This document shows, one piece after another, positions 27,566-36,495 of a stretch of DNA of 47,727 nucleotides. The DNA comes from CAYIYO01 sp964367715 (GTDB lineage: Bacteria > Chlamydiota > Chlamydiia > Chlamydiales > Criblamydiaceae). The notes beneath the pieces were generated by a model. The model saw nothing but the letters and a program-made list of their open reading frames with translations. It ran no database searches and had not been told where the DNA came from. Each line of letters opens with the position of its first letter. Position 1 is the first letter of the stretch. The stretch spans positions 1-47,727 of the forward strand of contig CAYIYO010000010.1 of the NCBI GenBank assembly GCA_964367715.1, in the 5' to 3' direction. Position numbers and translations under genes: made by a program.

Positions 27566-27772
27566 ATGACAGATAATCAGTATCTCACCACAAAACAGAT
27601 TGTCGAAAGTGGAAAGTATCCATTCTCGATGGGACAGATTCGTCATTTTTTAATGATGCGTCATCGTAACGGACTGCAAAATGCTGTTCGCAAGATCGGC
27701 AAACGTCTATATGTACGCCGCGATTTACTAGATCAATGGATTGAAGAACAGAAGGAGGGAAAAAATGGATAA
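27566..27772 (+). CDS. Excisionase/AlpA-like helix-turn-helix protein
   Basis: A 68-residue protein. AAGGGAG lies six bases before the ATG at 27566. LTTKQIVESGKYPFSMGQIRHFL is a winged-helix start and KIGKRLYVRRDLLDQWI matches the closing strand and helix of MerR-like excisionases. It probably binds DNA to control excision or the DUF927 gene, which it overlaps by eight bases. Confidence 0.82.
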   Translation: MTDNQYLTTKQIVESGKYPFSMGQIRHFLMMRHRNGLQNAVRKIGKRLYVRRDLLDQWIEEQKEGKNG

Positions 27773-29459
27773 TTTTTTCCAAAATGAAACGGGTGTGTGG
27801 TATCAACCACCGCCCACAAAAACCAAAGAAGGAGAGCAAACCGATTCTATCTGGGTCTGCTCCCCTCTTGACATACTTGCAATCACTCGAGATCATAATA
27901 ATGAAAATCACGGTAAATTACTACGATATTATGATTATGACAAGATCGAACATCGATGGCCGATGCCAATGGAACTTCTTGCAGGTGATGGAACTGCATA
28001 TCGACAGATCTTACTTTCAGGGGGACTTCAGATCAAGGAGGGAAGACAAGGACGGGATCTTCTCAATCGATATATTCAATCTGCACAGCCACAGACTAGA
28101 ATGCGTTGTGTGAACCGACTCGGATGGTATAACGAGCTCTATGTGCTACCACAAGAAACAATAGGGGATTTGAGAGACGAAGAAGTTGTGTTTCAAGCAA
28201 ATATACCTTTAACAGGCCATCATGAGAGCAAAGGTACGTTACAAGGGTGGCAGCAACAAGTTGCTAAATACTGTGTTGACAACTCACGTCTTTGTTTTTG
28301 TGTATCCGTCGGATTCGCTGCTCCCCTTCTTCATCTGCTTGGAGAGGAAAATGGCGGGTTCAATTTACGTGGTCCCAGCAGTGGAGGCAAGACCACTGCT
28401 TTAAAAGTCGCAATTTCAGTATACGGGGGTGAAAAAATGATACACTCGTGGAGAGCGACCACAAATGGTTTCGAATCAATAGCAGCTCTACATAATGACA
28501 GCCTCCTATGTTTAGATGAGTTAGGAAAACTAGATCCAAAAATCGCTGGAGAAACAGCCTACTTTCTAGTCAATGGGTGCGGTAAGCAACGTTCTGAGAA
28601 AACGGGATTTGCACGAAAAAAGCAGACATGGCGATTGTTATTTCTCTCGAGCGGAGAAGTAGGGTTGCCTGATCTAATTAAACAATCAGGGCAAAAAGTA
28701 CGAGGAGGCCATGAAGTACGAGTTGTCGACATTCCAGCCTTTACAGGAAAACATGGCGTATTCGAACATTTACATTTCGAACCCTCAGGAGACGCCTTCT
28801 CCCGCATGCTGTGCGCGAATGCGGAAAAATTTCATGGCACTGCGGGCAAAGCATTTATCACAAAATTTATCGAAGACATCAAAAAAAACTTAAAACGAAT
28901 GAACGAGCTAGCTGACGAATTCAAAAATAAAAACCGCCCAATAAATGCCGATGGCCAAGTCCTACGCGTCCTAAACAGATTCGCTTTAGTAGCCGCGGCA
29001 GGCACATTGGCGACCGAAATGGGAATCACCGGTTGGACGGAGGAGGATGCCATTTGGGCATCAAAAACATGTTTTGAAGCGTGGCTCGATAATAGAGGAG
29101 GAATATCAGCACAGGAAGGTCAACAGATCTGTCATGATATACGTCATTATTTTGAAAAACATGGGGATGCGCGATTCTCGGACATTGACGGTGAGTTTGA
29201 AGTTATTATCAACAACCGTGCCGGCTATAAGAGGCGGGTTGGAGATGGTTGGCATTTCTTCGTTTTACCAGAGAGTTTTAAGCAAGACATTTGTTCCGGC
29301 TTCGACCAACAAATCGCAATCGCTACTCTTATCGAAAAAGGGTGGTTAATACCGGATTCCGAAGGGAAGAGCACAAGAGCAGAAAAATTACCTTGTGCTG
29401 AGTCGACAACACGTTGTTATCGGTTTGATGGCAGTAAAGTATTCTCAGCTGAAATTTAA
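27765..29459 (+). CDS. DUF927-family ATPase of a mobile element
   Basis: About 564 residues. I start at the ATG at 27765, with AAGGAGG six bases upstream, inside the HTH gene. The middle has CVSVGFAAPLLHLLG, the Walker A LRGPSSGGKTTALK (about 205-218), RATTNGFESIAAL and the Walker B LLCLDELGKLDP, followed by FLSSGEVGLPDL. This is the DUF927 signature, a superfamily III/AAA-like helicase often present in integrated plasmid- or satellite-like elements, where it may support replication. No primase domain is visible. Confidence 0.88.
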   Translation: MDNFFQNETGVWYQPPPTKTKEGEQTDSIWVCSPLDILAITRDHNNENHGKLLRYYDYDKIEHRWPMPMELLAGDGTAYRQILLSGGLQIKEGRQGRDLLNRYIQSAQPQTRMRCVNRLGWYNELYVLPQETIGDLRDEEVVFQANIPLTGHHESKGTLQGWQQQVAKYCVDNSRLCFCVSVGFAAPLLHLLGEENGGFNLRGPSSGGKTTALKVAISVYGGEKMIHSWRATTNGFESIAALHNDSLLCLDELGKLDPKIAGETAYFLVNGCGKQRSEKTGFARKKQTWRLLFLSSGEVGLPDLIKQSGQKVRGGHEVRVVDIPAFTGKHGVFEHLHFEPSGDAFSRMLCANAEKFHGTAGKAFITKFIEDIKKNLKRMNELADEFKNKNRPINADGQVLRVLNRFALVAAAGTLATEMGITGWTEEDAIWASKTCFEAWLDNRGGISAQEGQQICHDIRHYFEKHGDARFSDIDGEFEVIINNRAGYKRRVGDGWHFFVLPESFKQDICSGFDQQIAIATLIEKGWLIPDSEGKSTRAEKLPCAESTTRCYRFDGSKVFSAEI

Positions 29460-29463
29460 AATA

Positions 29464-29515
29464 GGTGAGATTAAGGAGATGGGTGAGAAATATCACCCGT
29501 CTCACCTGTCTCACC
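29464..29515. repeat. Nested inverted repeat in an intergenic leader
   Basis: Outer arms GGTGAGA and TCTCACC enclose inner arms GGGTGA and TCACCC, with extra direct copies of GTGAGA and TCTCACC. It lies between the DUF927 stop and the ribosome site of the next gene and could be an operator or an RNA hairpin. Confidence 0.6.
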
Positions 29516-29540
29516 AAAATAACAATAGGAAGGAAAAGAT

Positions 29541-30401
29541 ATGACAACAGAAAAGCAGTTACTTGCAAACCTACAAAATGCTCAGCTTTCCACTGGCCCA
29601 ACAACTACCAACGGAAAAATAGCTATTTCTACAAACGCCATCAAACACGGCATCTTTACAAAAGACCTCTTTTTATCACCAGAGATAGAGTCTAAAGAAG
29701 ACTATCAAGACATCTTGAACAACCTGATCGAGTGTTTATCCCCTTGTAATCAAATGGAGAGCCTACTCGTCGAAAAAATCGCGGTAGATTTTTGGAGACT
29801 ACGCCGAACAATCCGATTTGAAACCGGCAGCATCGCACAAGGCATTCAATCGCTGCTTAAGCAATTCTATTCCTTTGGTAAACATAATAATAAAAAGATC
29901 GATAAAGATATTCAGCAAAAGAATCAGCTCATCACATGGAATTCATCCTACATTGAGTGCCTGAACGAAGGTAAAGTGGCATTTGATCAACCGACATGGA
30001 CTGACGATCATATAAGAAGCGATATTACTGACGATTTCTACATAATTGCAAAATCAATCCCCTCCCTGTCTAAGCAAGAACGAGAAATGCTATATAACAC
30101 CTACGATCTCGAATTTGAGGTGTTGCGAGACTTGGTAGCAAAATATGGTTTCTCCGAAACGAATGAAATATCAGCTAAATTGATTGATCTTTATAGCATA
30201 CAAAATCAGATGCTTGAAAAAGAAATCCAAGCTCTATCCAAAGACAAAATGATCAATGACGAATCAGACCAGCTCACATACATGGTCGGCATGATTCCAC
30301 CGACAGAGAACACAGAAAAAGTCCTGAAATATGAACGTTCGTTGCAAAAGTCTATTTATCAAAACCTCATCATGCTAAAAAAGCTTCAAGGAGCATTCTA
30401 A
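29541..30401 (+). CDS. NAQLSTGP-type mobile-element protein
   Basis: A 286-residue protein. GGAAGG lies seven bases before the start. The N-terminus NLQNAQLSTGPTTTNGKIAISTNAIKHGIF is a recurring motif (NAxxSTGPxTxxGKxxxxxNAxKHGL) seen in proteins of prophages and integrated elements of many bacteria. The rest is helical with charged stretches and possible coiled coil at the C-terminus. No function is established; the Lys/Asn-rich head might bind DNA. It ends the first mobile-element block. Confidence 0.75.
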   Translation: MTTEKQLLANLQNAQLSTGPTTTNGKIAISTNAIKHGIFTKDLFLSPEIESKEDYQDILNNLIECLSPCNQMESLLVEKIAVDFWRLRRTIRFETGSIAQGIQSLLKQFYSFGKHNNKKIDKDIQQKNQLITWNSSYIECLNEGKVAFDQPTWTDDHIRSDITDDFYIIAKSIPSLSKQEREMLYNTYDLEFEVLRDLVAKYGFSETNEISAKLIDLYSIQNQMLEKEIQALSKDKMINDESDQLTYMVGMIPPTENTEKVLKYERSLQKSIYQNLIMLKKLQGAF

Positions 30402-30545
30402 AAATGGGTTTGTTTTGGAAATCAAGACTATGGTGAAGAGGGGGCTTTTTAAAAAAATCTAAGCTTAAAGAGAGCGGGTGACCTCTTGTGGGCATTTACC
30501 GTACGAGATATATATCGGATGTTTGTGATCTAACAGGAATGGCCC

Positions 30546-30656
30546 TCAGACGAATATGAGTGATGGCTCGCCCTCCTGCTCATCAAAACCCGCATCGGAT
30601 AGAGTTCCGATTGCATCCGGGGCTGTCATCCCATCATAGAAAAGAAATACGATTTT
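30546..30656 (-). pseudogene. Possible remnant of a DJ-1/PfpI family gene
   Basis: Read leftward without a start codon, this frame gives KIVFLFYDGMTAPDAIG, which resembles the start of DJ-1/PfpI proteins, then some 20 unrelated residues to a stop. A stop codon lies just before it. The match is short and may be chance. The rest of the 30402-30685 gap shows nothing. Confidence 0.25.
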
Positions 30657-30685
30657 TCATTAAAGGACATGATGCTCATGATTCT

Positions 30686-31535
30686 TCAATCCAGCCACTT
30701 CAATAACTCCTTATCAAAAAGATCCGGTTCTTCATATTGGGGCGAATGCCCGCTGCGCTCGAAGATTTTAACCGTGAGGTTTTGAAATTGTGACCTCAAA
30801 GGATCCCAGCACGAAGCCGGGGCGATGATGTAGTCAAACCGACCCAAAGCTAAAAAAAACAGGATGATCGAAAGTCTCCAATCCTTTGGCAATATCGATA
30901 TCTCTCAGAGCCTTCCCATAGAAAAAATCCAGTATGCGTATATTAGGAGAAACTCCTCGCCAAAGAGCGGATGAATCAAAACGGAAATCGAACCAGCTTT
31001 GAGGGGCCCTTCTCTCATTCCATTTTACAAATGCTTGATCAGGTGGCAATTTGGACAGGGCTTCGTCAGGAAACTCGCGCAGTCTTTCCGCCAGCGCGAG
31101 CTTGCGCTCCGGCCACACCGATTCACCCCAATTACGCTCCGCCATTTTAGCATGCTCTGGACTGAAGCTGGGAGAGGTGCCAATCATCACAACATGCGAA
31201 ATATGCTGAGAGTATTTTTTCGCATACTCGAGAGCCAGCAGAGCGTGGGCGGAATGCCCAACGACAATGCACTTGTCTAAAGAAAGTTTCTTTCTCATGT
31301 GTTCTATGTCATCCACGAGCCTGTCAAAAGAAGGTACTTCACCAATGCCGTCAGCAGGAGGCTGGGCGAACCCTCTGTAATCAACAAAGTGGAGGCGCAA
31401 AGACTTTCGGAGATTTTGCGAGAAGCTGCGAGGGTAATAAATAGCGCTTCCAAGAACTAGGGTGTTCGGTCCAGATCCCTCAGTACAATATCTTAACTTG
31501 AATCCATCTATATCAACGCTGCCTGTGTTTTCCAT
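30686..31535 (-). pseudogene. Alpha/beta hydrolase interrupted by a homopolymer frameshift
   Basis: The first 230 residues form an alpha/beta hydrolase: GSAIYYPRSFS, VDYRGFAQPP, VVGHSAHALLAL with Ser as nucleophile. The frame runs into an A8 tract at 30852-30859 (T8 on the coding strand). Removing one T gives DHPVFLALGRFDYIIAP, then the family Asp and GHSPQYEEPDLF with the catalytic His, ending at 30686. The gene therefore looks intact apart from one extra base. It could be a real mutation, a phase-variable tract or a sequencing error. It lies downstream of the DHFR-GNAT gene on the same strand. Confidence 0.8.
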
Positions 31536-31544
31536 GAATGCCCC

Positions 31545-32531
31545 CTAAATCATTTTTCTCATCTTGCAGTGAGATATGCCGTCTTCGTCGAACGGTTTTC
31601 CCTCCAGCTCGTACTGATTTTTTAGGTAAAATTGGACAACCGTGTCTCGTGCATGGCAGTAGATCGATTTGAATCCGTGCTTTTTAGCACATTCTTCGCA
31701 GAAGCGCATCAAAGCAGAGCCGATTCCTTTTCCTTGGAATTGTGCTTTCAATGCTACTCTCTGTATTTTCATTTCATTGCCGTCCGGAACGAGAACAGCT
31801 GTTGCGCACATCTCCTGCCCTAGGAAACCGGCTATGTGAATATGCTCTTTTTCCTGTTCCAGCTCTTCCTTGGTAAAGAGCAGGCCGAGCGGTTTGCGTA
31901 GTATTTCTTCTCGAAGAGCTACCGCCTTTTTGTAATCTTCACTTCCGTAATCGACAAGTTTAAAATGGATGTTATCTTGCGATTCTGCGAATTGCTTAAT
32001 GCATTCATAATGCAGCTGGACGAGCCCACTCCTATAGGATTGTGATGAGACCAAGCGGTAAGGAATCTCTTTACCTATCGCATGGAATAGAGAAATTCCA
32101 GATCCGAGCACGACGGGGATAACCGACAGCGTCATCTCGTCAACGAGCTGAATCGAGAGGAATTGAGAAATCGTAAATCCCCCATCAACCCAAATATGTT
32201 TGATACCTTCCCTGTGCAATTTCTCAGTTAATTCGGCGATATCTCCGGTATAAAGTTCCATTCCAGCGTTTACAGAAGCCAAGCTATTACTCAAGACGAT
32301 GACCCTTTTTCCAGGATAAGGATCCGGAACAGTCGAAGCAACCTCATACGTTTTACGGCCAATGATGAGTGCATCAATGCCGGCAAGCATGTTTTGGAAG
32401 CCATAATCTTCATCAAATCCGCCGACGCGGTCCAGCCAATCCAGACTGTCGTCTTTTCTGGCAATGTATCCGTCAATGCTCAGGGCAATATAAACAGAGA
32501 TTTTAGGTCTCTCTTTTTTATTCAAATTCAT
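31545..32531 (-). CDS. Fusion of RibD/DHFR-like reductase and GNAT acetyltransferase
   Basis: A 328-residue protein with two domains. Residues 8-180 are a RibD C-terminal/DHFR-like reductase: VYIALSIDGYIARKDDSLDWL, ALIIGRKTYEV, HIWVDGGFTISQFL and IPVVLGSGISLF. Residues 190-328 are a GNAT acetyltransferase with the acetyl-CoA loop AQFQGKGIGSALM and YLKNQYELEG. Both domains are normally separate proteins acting on pterin-like compounds and amines. Such stand-alone reductases are often acquired with resistance genes. The substrate is unknown. It is ten bases upstream of the frameshifted hydrolase. Confidence 0.88.
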   Translation of the reverse strand: MNLNKKERPKISVYIALSIDGYIARKDDSLDWLDRVGGFDEDYGFQNMLAGIDALIIGRKTYEVASTVPDPYPGKRVIVLSNSLASVNAGMELYTGDIAELTEKLHREGIKHIWVDGGFTISQFLSIQLVDEMTLSVIPVVLGSGISLFHAIGKEIPYRLVSSQSYRSGLVQLHYECIKQFAESQDNIHFKLVDYGSEDYKKAVALREEILRKPLGLLFTKEELEQEKEHIHIAGFLGQEMCATAVLVPDGNEMKIQRVALKAQFQGKGIGSALMRFCEECAKKHGFKSIYCHARDTVVQFYLKNQYELEGKPFDEDGISHCKMRKMI

Positions 32532-32544
32532 CCCATTTAACCTG

Positions 32545-33444
32545 TTATTCGAGTGTTGTTGATAAGTTTTCTATCCAATCTGCTGTCGCCCTCATCACTT
32601 CTTGGTTGTAAACGATATCAAGATGTTTACCCCCCTCAATAATGCGAATGAATTTATCTGAGTCCATTCCCATAACAATGGAATATTGATTAGGATCATT
32701 CGCTTCGTCTTTAGATCCTACGAATACGATAAATTTATCCTTCAGGGCTTTTATGTCATCTTGATACGGTTGGCGGGGATGATATGAGCTGTTAAGGTTG
32801 AAGGTGTAAGAAAGCGTTTCTGTTCCATTACAAACGTCTGGAGGCATATTAAATTGGATTACATTTGAATGGTTCCATCGTGTAATCCCTATAGAGTTTA
32901 AGATTGAAAGAGTGATGATTTTGATAATTGACACTTTTGCCCACCCCCCAGCGGTTCCTTGACGCATAGTGGGAGCTGTTGGAATTGCAGGAGATAATAG
33001 CACGTATCCCTGAACGAGATGTTGATAAGCACCACCGGCAATTCGAATGGCTAACCCACCGCCACTGGAGTGTCCAACAAGAAAAATTTTCTTATTTTGT
33101 AGCTGAAAATATTGCACCAGATCATAAAAGTCATCTTCAAGTTGACCAATATAATCACAGTTACCTGGAGAAACTCCTGAACCATAATGTCCTCTTAGAT
33201 TGGGAACAAAGACCTGTCCGAGACCTTTCTCATGGCTGAGATAATCTGCCATGCCATGCAAGTATTCTCCATGCCAGCTTGAACCATGTAATAGAATAAT
33301 CACTCGATCTTTTTCCGAACTGTTGTAGAAACGAAAGCTTAACGCTACGCCATCTCTTGCCAAATATGATTGCAAAGGAGGGACTTCCTTTGCAAAATTT
33401 GGCATCGATTTAAAATCAAATACACTTTCAAAAGTTTTATTCAT
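32545..33444 (-). CDS. Alpha/beta hydrolase (lysophospholipase-like)
   Basis: A 299-residue protein. The oxyanion motif ILLHGSSWHGEYL (about 50-62), VPNLRGHYGSG, the nucleophile elbow VGHSSGGGLA (about 120-130), the acid KDEAND near 245 and the catalytic His in EGGKHLDI near 275 make a complete triad. Its length and spacing resemble monoacylglycerol lipase and lysophospholipase proteins. No signal peptide is visible. It is followed after 13 bases by the DHFR-GNAT gene, so the leftward genes 33444-30686 may be one operon. Confidence 0.87.
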   Translation of the reverse strand: MNKTFESVFDFKSMPNFAKEVPPLQSYLARDGVALSFRFYNSSEKDRVIILLHGSSWHGEYLHGMADYLSHEKGLGQVFVPNLRGHYGSGVSPGNCDYIGQLEDDFYDLVQYFQLQNKKIFLVGHSSGGGLAIRIAGGAYQHLVQGYVLLSPAIPTAPTMRQGTAGGWAKVSIIKIITLSILNSIGITRWNHSNVIQFNMPPDVCNGTETLSYTFNLNSSYHPRQPYQDDIKALKDKFIVFVGSKDEANDPNQYSIVMGMDSDKFIRIIEGGKHLDIVYNQEVMRATADWIENLSTTLE

Positions 33445-33545
33445 TTATTACGCTCAAATACAAGTGGTTTAACAGACTATGGTATAATAGAAAACGATTA
33501 TTATATACTGCTATCGGTAAACTATAACAGAACAACCTTATTCAT

Positions 33546-34016
33546 TCAATTATTTTTATGAAGTGTTAGCTTCTGGAATATATGGATCAAACACTCCAAT
33601 TCTTTAGTACTAATTTTATTAAAAAATTGAGCATCTCTCGCCTCTACAATAGGCAATGCTGTAGTTAAGACTTCACTACCTTTAGATGTCAAAAGAGGAT
33701 TTTTAACTCTACCATCAGAAGATTGTTTCCGCTTGATGAGCTTCTTTTTTTCTAAGCCTTTGAGGATTTGAGAAGTTGTATTAGGATCCAGGGAAGCCAT
33801 CTTTCCAACAGCTGCCTGTGTGACGAGATCTCCGTTTCTAGTTAACCATCCCAAGGTAGCTAAAACCACAAATTGAGGATGAGTCAAATTTAATTCTTTA
33901 AGAACAGTCTCGATTGAACCACGCCATGAAGTACTGATATGCCAAAGAAGAAAACCAGGACTGCGCTCAGGCCCTTGATGGACACTAATTTCTTTGAAAT
34001 CAACGTTTTCACTCAT
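33546..34016 (-). CDS. MarR-family transcriptional regulator
   Basis: About 156 residues from the ATG at 34016, which overlaps the EVE stop by eight bases; a TTG six bases before it with AGGAG is an alternative. A winged helix is visible: LTHPQFVVLATLGWL, TQAAVGKMASLDPNTTSQILKGLEKKKLIKR and the wing QSSDGRVKNPLLTSKG. MarR proteins respond to small toxic molecules and normally repress their own operon. The palindrome in the promoter at 34846-34874 is the obvious candidate operator. Confidence 0.88.
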   Translation of the reverse strand: MSENVDFKEISVHQGPERSPGFLLWHISTSWRGSIETVLKELNLTHPQFVVLATLGWLTRNGDLVTQAAVGKMASLDPNTTSQILKGLEKKKLIKRKQSSDGRVKNPLLTSKGSEVLTTALPIVEARDAQFFNKISTKELECLIHIFQKLTLHKNN

Positions 34017-34434
34017 CTCCAATACCCATCGCTCCTGCAATCACGTGAAAATCGTCCCTCGCAATCTCAAAACAACCTCTTCTAAAAGGAAAGCCCCATT
34101 TCTTTTTGTCTTTGATAAAAGTTAAAACGTCCAATAAAGGCTCAATTGAAACTTGTTTTGCATCGAAAAAACATACATCTCGACGCCATGGAATAAAATC
34201 ATTACTCATCGCAAATAGATAAGGATCCTTAAAACTAATCTTTCCTATGGCGGTGAAAGATTTGCATGGATCTTTTCCTCCAAAGTGTATGGTCGGAGAA
34301 TAATAGATTATCCAATCACCCGCTGCCATGCATTTTAAGGGTCCCTGTTTACCATGACAGACCTGAGCAAACCCTCCGGCTATACCTCGTTGCACATGCT
34401 CGAGAGAAGCAACTCCTATCCAGTATTTGGTCAT
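34009..34434 (-). CDS. EVE (PUA-like) domain protein
   Basis: A 141-residue protein. KYWIGVASLEHVQRGIAGGFAQVCHGK, GDWIIYYSP, FTAIGKISFKDPY and WRRDVCFF match EVE domains, which have a PUA-like fold and bind modified bases. EVE proteins occur both in core genomes and in defence islands, where they may sense modified DNA. Here the gene overlaps the VOC gene by four bases and MarR by eight, so it belongs to a MarR-controlled operon and a link to detoxification is as likely. Confidence 0.85.
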   Translation of the reverse strand: MTKYWIGVASLEHVQRGIAGGFAQVCHGKQGPLKCMAAGDWIIYYSPTIHFGGKDPCKSFTAIGKISFKDPYLFAMSNDFIPWRRDVCFFDAKQVSIEPLLDVLTFIKDKKKWGFPFRRGCFEIARDDFHVIAGAMGIGDE

Positions 34435-34805
34435 TTTTGTTCCTCAAATAATTTGTACGCTCTTATCCTGTGTCCATCCGGATCTAACACAACAAAAGTA
34501 CGACCAAAATCTAGGTCTGTTGGCTTTTGTGCTACCGTTATCAACTTTTTTTCCCAATTTTCATAAAGAGCATCTACATCCGTTGTTGGAAAACATATTT
34601 CTAAGGCCCCAGCTGGTGATTCCACACGTGGTTCAGCGGTATATTTTGACCAAAGACCTAACATCACACCATTTTTTAATGCGAACATTACAAAACTAGG
34701 TGATTCTTCTATCGGTTTCATTTCAAAAAGCTCTTGATAGAAGAGAGAGCTTTTTTGTGGATTAGCCACAAAGAGCAATACAAAACCTAAACTTGCCGTA
34801 AACAT
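34431..34805 (-). CDS. VOC-family glyoxalase/resistance protein
   Basis: About 124 residues. TGGAGG lies six bases before the ATG at 34805. LGFVLLFVANPQKSSLFYQELF, GVMLGLWSK, ALEICFPTTDVDALY and VLDPDGHRIRAYKLFE are the paired beta-alpha-beta units of the vicinal oxygen chelate fold, which includes glyoxalase I and fosfomycin or bleomycin resistance proteins. The substrate is unknown. It is first in the VOC-EVE-MarR operon. Confidence 0.88.
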   Translation of the reverse strand: MFTASLGFVLLFVANPQKSSLFYQELFEMKPIEESPSFVMFALKNGVMLGLWSKYTAEPRVESPAGALEICFPTTDVDALYENWEKKLITVAQKPTDLDFGRTFVVLDPDGHRIRAYKLFEEQK

Positions 34806-34845
34806 CAAAGACCTCCATTGTAAAATTTATTGATTGGTAATCACG

Positions 34846-34874
34846 ATTATACGTATACGTATTAAATCTGTCAA
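34846..34874 (-). promoter_or_regulatory. Consensus sigma-70 promoter with palindromic operator
   Basis: Read leftward, TTGACA (34874-34869) and TATAAT (34851-34846) are separated by exactly 17 bases, matching the consensus at all 12 positions. The spacer and -10 contain the perfect 14-base palindrome ATACGTATACGTAT (34849-34862). It drives the VOC-EVE-MarR operon, and the palindrome suits MarR repression. Confidence 0.85.
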
Positions 34875-34890
34875 CTGTCTTTTTGCTTAT

Positions 34891-34920
34891 GACTCACGGT
34901 GCAATGGTGGTACAGTGACT
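34891..34920 (+). repeat. Island-flank repeat, copy 2
   Basis: GACTCACGGTGCAATGGTGG plus TACAGTGACT matches the copies at 24221 and 36864. Further weak similarity to the 36864 copy continues for about 60 bases. No tRNA fragment follows, unlike the copies at 36864 and 46492. Confidence 0.65.
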
Positions 34921-35028
34921 CCCCCCATTACACCGGCCAAAATGAGCATAATCCGATAGTATTTTAAACCATACTCGGCTATCCTTCTCTGAAAAACATT
35001 GATATAATTATTTGAACAAGAGAAGTTT

Positions 35029-36495
35029 ATGTATCGATCAGCTTATACATATAGTGATGAAATCATTTTCTACTTCGACTTTGTAGGAAACAAATATGTT
35101 GCCTCCGGAGGAAGTTTGGCTTGGCGAATCAATAATCCAGGCCTGGTGCGCAGCCACAGCCATTTTTCCCGCAGACATGGTTCGATTGGAAGCTGTGGTC
35201 GATATGCAATTTTTGCTCGCCCGGATGATGGGCGCAAGGCACTATCGGCATGGGTTCATTCGAAAAAATATTATGACTCTACCCTGAAAGTCATCGCAGA
35301 GCATTATTCACCCAATGCACCTAATGCATTCCTAAATCAACTATGCTCTTTAGCTAAGATTTCTCCAACGACAAAAGTGAAATTGCTCACCAAGCATGAA
35401 TTGAATCGCTTACTCGCCAGTATTGAAAAGCTTTGTGGATATGGGTCGATTGGTAACGAAAAACTCTCTCTCCTTCCTAAAATCATCGCAAAAATTGAAC
35501 ATGTAAAAAGTCAGGAAGACTCATTCCTGATCGCAGACAACGTTGTCCTTTCTAAAACAGAAGCAATACAATGGATCCTTTCCCACCGTTTAGACGCTGT
35601 TATCATACATGAGCAAAACAATAAAACTCATTTACGCTCTAGACCCCACCACGGTTTTCAAAAAATCAATGTGCCTGCCAAAGGATTATTGCCCTCCGTC
35701 TTAAATGGAAGAGAAATTGAAACCCTAGTGAGGGTCATCGGTGAAAAAAGGTCGGGACAATGTATTTGGGGCTTTATCAATGGAATTGATAATACGAAAG
35801 AAGAGGCATTAGCTTCAGCAACCTTAATTTCGCAATCCTCTAAAGGTGAGCGCGTACTATCAATGCCAAACGATACAATCTGGAAAGGAATTGATCTGTT
35901 GGTCTGTGGAGTATTAAAAGTCTCAATAGACACTCCTTTGGTTACCTGGACGGTAAAATTTTTAAGACATCTTCTTGCTTTAGCGGAGTTTGAAATTGAA
36001 CCTACCTCTGTGATCGTCTTTGCCCATAGCCAAGGTGCCATTTACATTGAACATGCTCTTGAACTTCTCAGTCCTCAAGAAAGTCAGCACCTTCGTATTT
36101 TCACATTCGGTGGTGGCTCTTTTATTGAACCGGAAAAAGCCCATCCTGATTCTCATAATTATGCAAGTGCAGCGGATTATGTATGTCGATTAGCATCACC
36201 TAATCTTCAATGCTTAGCTCTGAAAAGATATTACGGCCTGAAAAGTGGTTTAAATGAAGAGCAAGTCATTCATCAACTGGCCTATGAAGATGCGATCTTG
36301 AGCCTCGATTCAATTGACCCTAAAACAATAGAAATGTATACAGAGAGTCGGAAGAAAATCTATGAAAAAGAATTTTCTCAAATAAAACATATTACTATAC
36401 TTGATCCAGACCCCGGCACAAATTGGAAACATGAATTTGGAAGTGAATGTTACCAAGCTACCGTTCAAAATATTGTTAGGAAATATCAAAAATAA
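35029..36495 (+). CDS. Candidate effector: P5-like muramidase domain plus DUF687-like hydrolase
   Basis: A 488-residue protein, no signal peptide. Residues 28-145 (LAWRINNPGLVR, GSIGSCGRYAIFARPDDGRKAL, VIAEHYSPNAPNAFLNQL, LTKHELNRLLASIEKLCGY) match a domain found in phage structural muramidases (P5-like) and in secreted antibacterial effectors. The C-terminal half has WGFINGIDNTKEEALASA and VIVFAHSQGAIYIEHALELL, the latter a G/A-x-S-x-G-like nucleophile elbow, as in chlamydial DUF687 proteins. Together this suggests an exported enzyme acting on a cell wall and on lipids or esters. The membrane-protein gene starts inside its stop codon. It lies between two island-flank repeats. Confidence 0.7.
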   Translation: MYRSAYTYSDEIIFYFDFVGNKYVASGGSLAWRINNPGLVRSHSHFSRRHGSIGSCGRYAIFARPDDGRKALSAWVHSKKYYDSTLKVIAEHYSPNAPNAFLNQLCSLAKISPTTKVKLLTKHELNRLLASIEKLCGYGSIGNEKLSLLPKIIAKIEHVKSQEDSFLIADNVVLSKTEAIQWILSHRLDAVIIHEQNNKTHLRSRPHHGFQKINVPAKGLLPSVLNGREIETLVRVIGEKRSGQCIWGFINGIDNTKEEALASATLISQSSKGERVLSMPNDTIWKGIDLLVCGVLKVSIDTPLVTWTVKFLRHLLALAEFEIEPTSVIVFAHSQGAIYIEHALELLSPQESQHLRIFTFGGGSFIEPEKAHPDSHNYASAADYVCRLASPNLQCLALKRYYGLKSGLNEEQVIHQLAYEDAILSLDSIDPKTIEMYTESRKKIYEKEFSQIKHITILDPDPGTNWKHEFGSECYQATVQNIVRKYQK

